Assembly: GCA_021307325.1 (NCBI GenBank)
Contig: CP089931.1
Coordinates: forward strand, 644,979 to 708,978
Direction: 5' to 3'
Length of the DNA stretch: 64,000 bases
Source: Peptoniphilus sp. GNH
GTDB taxonomy: Bacteria; Bacillota; Clostridia; Tissierellales; Peptoniphilaceae
The notes beneath the pieces were generated by a model. The model searched no databases. It worked only from the letters and a program-made list of their open reading frames with translations, and was not told the origin of the DNA. Shown here in pieces: positions 58,744 to 64,000 of the stretch (positions are counted from its first letter, which is position 1; each line of letters opens with the position of its first letter). A program made the translations under genes and the position numbers.

Positions 58744-61722
58744 TTAGCCTTCTTCTCCTATGAAGTCGTCAAAATTTTTAATTTCCATTTCCAAACTAGC
58801 CTCATCTGTATCGATTATTTTGCAGACATTTTTACCTAAAAATATAAGTTTTGCGAGGACTTCTTTTTTGTAAATTTTTTTAAGAGCATAAGCATAAAGC
58901 CTCAACTGAGACTTGTAATAGTCAGAAAGCTCCTCTGGGCTGCCTTTTCTATTCGTCTTGTAGTCTATAAGCTCCAAGTGGTCATCGTAAAATCTGACCT
59001 CATCCAAAATCCCATACAAGTTTCCATTTTGGGTTTTCAAGTGGATTTCCAACTCATGAGTTTTCTTGCAATCCTTATAAAAATAACTTACATAATTTTC
59101 AATTTGATTTTCAAAAAATCTGTATAGACTTTCCTCTAAAAAAGATGCCTTCAAAATATTTTTCATGAGCCTTTCGTGGTCTACGCCCCTATATAAGGAG
59201 ATGAATTTGTGAACTAAGCTTCCATATAAGCCTGGGTTTAAAACTGACTTTGTGCTTTTTCTCTCTTCCATTTCTGCAGTTTCTTTTTTGTTTATATGTT
59301 TCAAATAAGCAGTTACAGTATAAAATCTGTCTTCTTGCTTGGATATTTTTTTCAAAAAAGCATTTTCAGCATCTTCAATAGGCTCAGATAAGTCTTTTGT
59401 AAGCTTTTCATCTTTTTCCACTTTTGCTGGTTCTATCTTTGATGCCGAAAAATCAACTCCACTTTTAAGCATCATGTCAAGATAAGAATTTTCTTCAGGT
59501 AATTTTGGGTTTAAAGGTCTTGTGAAAACCAAGTTTTTTTTGGCTCTTGTAGCAGCGACATAAAATATTCTTATTTCTTCTTCAAATTCCCTAAGGCTTT
59601 TGATTTTAGAATTTATCTCAAACCTTCCTGCGCCCTCAAACCTTATCCCAAGTCCTATCTCTTTAGAAAAATTGACCTTTTCAGTATTTTTGCCTCCACT
59701 TTTTTTATATGAAGCTGGTATTATAACAACATCATATTCAAGTCCCTTTGAGCCATGTATAGTGAGTATATTTACGCCACTTTTCCCGTCATCCAAGTTC
59801 ATTTCCTTTTTATTTTCAAGAATTTCTACAAACTCCAAAAGACTAGTGTCCTTGCCCACTTCATATGGAAGCTTTAAAAAATATTCCACATTTTTAAGTC
59901 TGCTTTCACCCCTTACTTTGACTGACAAATTTTCTAAATAATTACTTCTCTTAACTATCTCATCAAGCATATCTACAAGATTCATCTCACTGGGAAGACT
60001 TCTAAAAAACTCTAGATTATCAAGCCCCTTTCTAAGTTTTTCTCCCTCCGAGTCCTTTAAGCTTTTGTAGACTTCTTCACCCTTTTCAAAATATAGCTTC
60101 AAACTACTGGGAAAAAGGCATACAAAATCAGACAAAAGATATGCCGCCATAAGATAAGGATCATCGCCTATTAGCAAGAGTTTGAGTAGATTTTTAAAAT
60201 CGGAAATCTCCTTTATTTCATCCATGCTTTCAGATTTTTTTATCTTGTAAGGGATTTTCTTGGCATCAAAGGCAGCTGCCAAGGACTTAAAATTGATTGC
60301 CGATCTTGAAATTACGGCGACATCTTCATAGGCTATGTTGGAAAGCGATTTAATATAGTCCGCTATGACATAAGCCTCTTTTTCTCGAATTTCTTCCGCC
60401 GATAGATCCTCTGCATCAAAATCTAACACTAAGAGATCGTCTTTTGAGTATTTTTCATTTGCAGCTAGTATGGCTTTATAATTTTCCATAAGACCAGCAA
60501 AAATTTTATTCAACTTATCCATAAGACCTTTTTCTGTTCTGTAATTGTCATCTAGATTTAAAAGAAGACCTCCAGAATTTTCTATGGCTCTTGTGGTGAG
60601 CTTGTACTCGTCTATATCCGATCCTCTAAAGCCGTATATGGCTTGTTTCTCATCTCCTACTACAAAGAAATTTATATGATTTGTCAAATTTTCTGTCAAC
60701 TTTAAAAATAAGAGTCTTTGAGTCCTGTTGATGTCTTGAAATTCGTCAACCATAAGATAGCTTATTTTATTTCTAATTTTTTTTGCTATCTTTTCATCCT
60801 CCATAAGTTTTAAGACAAAAATCTGTAGATCCTCGAAATCGAGCAAATTTTCTTGGACCTTTTGCTCAATATAGGTCCTCTCAAATTGTTTCAATGCTTC
60901 AAAAAAAATCTCATACAAACCTTCTTTTGGGTCTTCAAGATCTGATAAAATTTTGAAAATTTCATCCTGGCAGATATTTTTTAGAGGATTTTTAGAACTT
61001 TTCATACTTTCCACTAGCTCTAGCAAATTGTCCCTTGTAAGTTTGCCACTTTTTATGTCCTCATAGGCAGAAGTTTTTGTAAATGCTTGAAACTTTCTCA
61101 TTTTCTTTTCATTCTCTAACTTCTTAAGACAAGACATCAGATTTGAAAAAGACCCGAGTTTAGTTTTTCTGCTGAGTTTTTCAACCTCTTCCACACCATA
61201 ACCCAAAGATCTCATATACTCGTAAAAATCTGTTATGACCTCTTTAAAACTAAAAGGATTAGCTATATCCAATTGCTTTGCCATTTCCTTTATCTCAGGT
61301 CTATCTTTTAGATCGTCCATTATCTTGTCCGCAGATTTTTTCATATAAACGGGTTTTTTATCCTCATCTAAAATCTCAAAATCTTGATTCAAATCCAAGT
61401 ATATGGAATAAGTCCTTAGCAAGTCTTCACAAAAAGAATGGATGGTTGAAACTTTGAGATCATAATTTTGAAATTCACCTTTTTCTTCTTGGCTTGCTAG
61501 TGTTCTTATAATCTTACCAAGCATCTCCTCAGCAGCCAATTTTGTAAAGGTTATGGCAACTATCTCTTGGGACTTGTTTTCACCGATAAAATTCCCATTT
61601 TGTAAAATATTCAAATATCTGCCTGTCAAAACGGCAGTTTTCCCCGTTCCAGCTCCAGCACTAAGCCCTAAATGCTTCTCGATTTCTTTTAGGGCCTTTT
61701 CCTGCTTGGGATTATATTTCAT
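58744..61722 (-). CDS. addA: ATP-dependent helicase/nuclease subunit AddA
   Basis: Helicase-nuclease of the AddAB double-strand-break end-processing complex, the Gram-positive counterpart of RecBCD. The 992-residue protein has Walker A LSAGAGTGKTAVLTGRY near residue 25, Walker B LMVDEFQDINRTQR, UvrD-type motifs (GVNILTIHGSKGLEYDVVII, IRIFYVAATRAKKNL) and a C-terminal RecB-type nuclease (LDEVRFYDDHLELIDYKTNR). It is shorter than Bacillus AddA (about 1,230). The ATG at 61722, five bases after GGAGG, is preferred to one at 61725; it overlaps addB by 11 bases. Confidence 0.95.
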   Translation of the reverse strand: MKYNPKQEKALKEIEKHLGLSAGAGTGKTAVLTGRYLNILQNGNFIGENKSQEIVAITFTKLAAEEMLGKIIRTLASQEEKGEFQNYDLKVSTIHSFCEDLLRTYSIYLDLNQDFEILDEDKKPVYMKKSADKIMDDLKDRPEIKEMAKQLDIANPFSFKEVITDFYEYMRSLGYGVEEVEKLSRKTKLGSFSNLMSCLKKLENEKKMRKFQAFTKTSAYEDIKSGKLTRDNLLELVESMKSSKNPLKNICQDEIFKILSDLEDPKEGLYEIFFEALKQFERTYIEQKVQENLLDFEDLQIFVLKLMEDEKIAKKIRNKISYLMVDEFQDINRTQRLLFLKLTENLTNHINFFVVGDEKQAIYGFRGSDIDEYKLTTRAIENSGGLLLNLDDNYRTEKGLMDKLNKIFAGLMENYKAILAANEKYSKDDLLVLDFDAEDLSAEEIREKEAYVIADYIKSLSNIAYEDVAVISRSAINFKSLAAAFDAKKIPYKIKKSESMDEIKEISDFKNLLKLLLIGDDPYLMAAYLLSDFVCLFPSSLKLYFEKGEEVYKSLKDSEGEKLRKGLDNLEFFRSLPSEMNLVDMLDEIVKRSNYLENLSVKVRGESRLKNVEYFLKLPYEVGKDTSLLEFVEILENKKEMNLDDGKSGVNILTIHGSKGLEYDVVIIPASYKKSGGKNTEKVNFSKEIGLGIRFEGAGRFEINSKIKSLREFEEEIRIFYVAATRAKKNLVFTRPLNPKLPEENSYLDMMLKSGVDFSASKIEPAKVEKDEKLTKDLSEPIEDAENAFLKKISKQEDRFYTVTAYLKHINKKETAEMEERKSTKSVLNPGLYGSLVHKFISLYRGVDHERLMKNILKASFLEESLYRFFENQIENYVSYFYKDCKKTHELEIHLKTQNGNLYGILDEVRFYDDHLELIDYKTNRKGSPEELSDYYKSQLRLYAYALKKIYKKEVLAKLIFLGKNVCKIIDTDEASLEMEIKNFDDFIGEEG

Positions 61723-64000
61723 CATAACCTCCGCACAAATCAAAAAATTCGCAACTACTTCCCTTGCACTTTTCACTCTTGGAAAAATCTCCACCGTCTA
61801 TGCCTCTAAATACATCTTCAAGTAGGACCTCCAAGTTTTGTAAAAGTAAATCCAAGTCCTCTTTCTCATCCTTGCCTCCAGAGTTTTTATGAGTAAAAAC
61901 ACTGGATCTCTTCAAATCTTTTATAGAACAATATGACAGTCCTCCCAGCTCATAACCCTCATTTTTAAGATAAAGAGCATAGACTAAAAGCTGCACATTT
62001 TCCAAATTTTTTACTGCTTTTATAGATGGAGCCAACCCCGATTTATAATCAAGTATGTGAAAAAGATTGTTTGAATCCACATCTATCCTATCTATCTTTC
62101 CATAAATTTTTTTATCATCAAAAGAAAATACAAACTTTTTTTCAAACTCCTTGCATTGTAAAAAAGCCTTACTTGCAAAAAGTATTTCATTTTTTATGCA
62201 GGCCTTTATTTTTTCAAAATAATATTTTTCGCCGACTTCCTTATGAGGAAAAGAAATTTTTAAAAACTCTCTTTCAAATAAGGCTTGCAGGATTTTTTCG
62301 TCAAATTCGGCAAATCCCTTGATTTTAAAATAGTCCTCTAAAATTTTATGGTAGAAGTTGCCGAGTTCCAAATAATATTTGTCTTTGTAATCCCAAGAGG
62401 GAATTTCTAATTTGAGTATATACCTTAGATAAAACTTATAAGGGCAATCAAGATATGCTTGTATTTGGCTCGTAGAACTAGATTTATAAACTATATTCTC
62501 ACAAGTCCACTCCCTTTTAATCCTCTTTTTAGCCTTCTCATAGGCGTGCATATTTTTTAAAAAAACCAGACTTTCTTTTTGATCTAGCTTTTGCTTTGAA
62601 AAAGCCTTGAGATAATAAGCTTCTTGCAAATCTAAAATATCTCCGTCAAAGTCTTGGAAATCAAAATCATCTTCCAATCTCACAAGCAGCTTTGATTTTA
62701 ACTTGTCTTTTCCAGCTTCAATAAGAAAATATGCCCTCTCACAGCCATCTAGTATAAGAAGAAAATCCTTGTAGAGGGTGTCAAAATCACTTCTCTTTTT
62801 ATAATCCAAATCAAATTTTTTTCTAAGCTCTTCAAATATGCCCTGGTCCAAAAAAGTTTTGCGCTTGGGCCTTGGGTAGGTAGGATCCATAGAAATTAGA
62901 ACCCTGGTCTTGCTCCTTTTCCCCTGCACTGCCAAAATATCATATAGATCTATTCCCTTTGAGCCATTTACACTTATTTTTTTAATAGCCGAAAGCCTTT
63001 TTATGATGTCAAATTTTTTGTCTTGATCTAGAGATAAAATTCGACAAGCTTCCTCAGTTTCCTCTAAAATCTCATACATTTGTTCTAAAAGTTTGCAGTC
63101 ATTTTCGTATTTTTTTAAATCTTCGTCCTCTTCATAACTCTTATAGAGGCTCTCTCTTATAGCAAATTTATTTAAAAGACTTACAAAGTCGAGGTCCTTT
63201 AAAACAAAAATTTCCTCTTTTATAAATTTTATAAACTTGTAAAGTTCCTCTAGCTCTCTCTCTTCAAGCTCTGCCCTAGTATCCGAGAAAATTTTTTCTA
63301 AATCTTCTAAATTTTCAAATTTAATTTTTCTCAAAATTTTTTCCACATCAAAACTATTCTCTACGGGAAAATATTTAAGATTTAATCTTGCAAGAAGACT
63401 TTCTCTAGTCCTTTTTTCTAAGTAAGAAAAAAATTCAAGGCATTCTCTTATAAGCCTAAAAGATTCAACCTGTTTTGCCTCCTTATAGCAAATGTCAAAA
63501 TCATTTTGGCTCAAAATCGCATTTATGTAATCATCTGATCCAGCTAAGATATCTGCATCTTCTTTGCTAGATAACTTTAAGGCTGTCCTTGCTAAATCAT
63601 TTTTACTCTCTGAATAAAATCTGTAGAACTTGGTTTCGATTTTACGGCTAAAATCTTCTCTTTTAAAATTTTTGAAAATCTCATTGTCCAAGTAAAAAGG
63701 ACTCAAGATTATAAAATTTTTAGCCTTCTCTATAAGTCTATTTAAGAGTTTTTCATCCACCCTGTCAAAGCAATGATAAGAATCCAGAATAACTGTATCA
63801 TAAGAGGGCCACAAAAAATCATTTTCAAGACCAGCCAAGGCCCTGCCCGGTCTATCTAAAATTTTATAAGTCTTTAGGGCCTTTTCATATTGATAAAAAA
63901 TTCTTTCTAGCTTTTCAAACTCAGGGTAAATTTTTAAATCCTCGGGGCTTATAAAATTTTCTCTGAGTTCATAAATATAATTTATAAGGACCCTTGCATT
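61712..64000 (-). CDS. addB: ATP-dependent helicase/nuclease subunit AddB, C-terminal part (cut by window edge)
   Basis: About 762 C-terminal codons; I checked by hand that the frame stays open to base 64000 (reading NARVLINYIYELRENF at the edge), so the N-terminal helicase part lies outside. The C-terminal nuclease has IDRIDVDSNNLFHILDYKSG. Fe-S cysteines are present: one in LDCPYKFYLRY and three in KCKGSSCEFFDLC, spaced C-x4-C-x5-C; family members I remember have C-x2-C-x5-C. The stop codon is within addA. Confidence 0.93.
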   Translation of the reverse strand, partial: NARVLINYIYELRENFISPEDLKIYPEFEKLERIFYQYEKALKTYKILDRPGRALAGLENDFLWPSYDTVILDSYHCFDRVDEKLLNRLIEKAKNFIILSPFYLDNEIFKNFKREDFSRKIETKFYRFYSESKNDLARTALKLSSKEDADILAGSDDYINAILSQNDFDICYKEAKQVESFRLIRECLEFFSYLEKRTRESLLARLNLKYFPVENSFDVEKILRKIKFENLEDLEKIFSDTRAELEERELEELYKFIKFIKEEIFVLKDLDFVSLLNKFAIRESLYKSYEEDEDLKKYENDCKLLEQMYEILEETEEACRILSLDQDKKFDIIKRLSAIKKISVNGSKGIDLYDILAVQGKRSKTRVLISMDPTYPRPKRKTFLDQGIFEELRKKFDLDYKKRSDFDTLYKDFLLILDGCERAYFLIEAGKDKLKSKLLVRLEDDFDFQDFDGDILDLQEAYYLKAFSKQKLDQKESLVFLKNMHAYEKAKKRIKREWTCENIVYKSSSTSQIQAYLDCPYKFYLRYILKLEIPSWDYKDKYYLELGNFYHKILEDYFKIKGFAEFDEKILQALFEREFLKISFPHKEVGEKYYFEKIKACIKNEILFASKAFLQCKEFEKKFVFSFDDKKIYGKIDRIDVDSNNLFHILDYKSGLAPSIKAVKNLENVQLLVYALYLKNEGYELGGLSYCSIKDLKRSSVFTHKNSGGKDEKEDLDLLLQNLEVLLEDVFRGIDGGDFSKSEKCKGSSCEFFDLCGGYDEI

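Noticed and set aside
1-64000. CRISPR arrays, insertion sequences, prophage genes, toxin-antitoxin pairs, biosynthetic clusters
   Set aside because: I looked for regularly spaced repeats, transposase and integrase motifs and found none; the window is core genome with a few accessory genes.

Overview
The window is AT-rich chromosomal core from an anaerobic, low-GC Gram-positive bacterium. The combination of a six-gene Rnf complex, a butyryl-CoA:acetate-type CoA-transferase, spoVG without other sporulation genes, ctsR-mcsA-mcsB-clpC-radA, and an amino-acid (citrulline/ornithine) fermentation cluster best fits the Peptoniphilaceae (Peptoniphilus- or Anaerococcus-like anaerobic cocci). That placement is an inference from gene content, not from a database search. 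I see no prophage, insertion sequence, CRISPR array or integrase.

Layout. 1-2.9 kb: start of uvrC (cut by the window edge), pepP and spoVG on the minus strand. 2.9-4.3 kb: murC. 4.4-7 kb: udk, trhP and trmR, a wobble-uridine tRNA modification cluster. 7.1-10.2 kb: lepB with an exported protein of unknown function, then a second exported protein with copper-amine-oxidase-type stalk repeats. 10.3-13.1 kb: ruvX, a DUF1292 gene, fur and rnjA in one operon behind a promoter that carries a Fur-box-like sequence. 13.1-16.9 kb: tRNA-Leu(CAG), polA, coaE, tRNA-Leu(GAG). 17.2-22.3 kb: rnfCDGEAB. 22.5-24.3 kb: tRNA-Leu(UAG) and three small membrane or unknown genes. 24.4-31.9 kb: a CtsR regulon operon, ctsR-mcsA-mcsB-clpC-radA followed by carD and a yacL-type PIN/TRAM gene. 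32-36.1 kb: rnpB, ilvE, mnmA, rplY, and ribU behind an FMN riboswitch. 36.3-41.9 kb: ornithine carbamoyltransferase, a Gate-type membrane transporter, two tandem LOR/SDH-domain proteins and carbamate kinase. 42.2-53.8 kb: infC-rpmI-rplT with an L20-type leader, then argS, mutS2, a U32 peptidase of the RlhA type, zapA and pheTS. 53.9-64 kb: tRNA-Cys, a DUF4364 gene, the CoA-transferase, a copper ATPase and addBA (addB cut by the window edge).

How it works together. Catabolic ornithine carbamoyltransferase plus carbamate kinase would make ATP from citrulline. The neighbouring LOR/SDH proteins resemble the archaeal-type ornithine cyclodeaminase family and could convert the resulting ornithine to proline. 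Rnf would couple ferredoxin oxidation to an ion gradient, and the CoA-transferase would finish butyrate formation.

Most striking points: (1) McsB has lost nearly every phosphagen-kinase catalytic residue and looks like a pseudokinase, although McsA, CtsR and ClpC look intact. (2) The tandem LOR/SDH pair sits inside a citrulline/ornithine operon, with one member conserved and one diverged. (3) The yacL-type gene seems to start at an AUU codon, as does infC here. (4) A Fur-like box overlaps the promoter of the operon that encodes Fur itself and RNase J.
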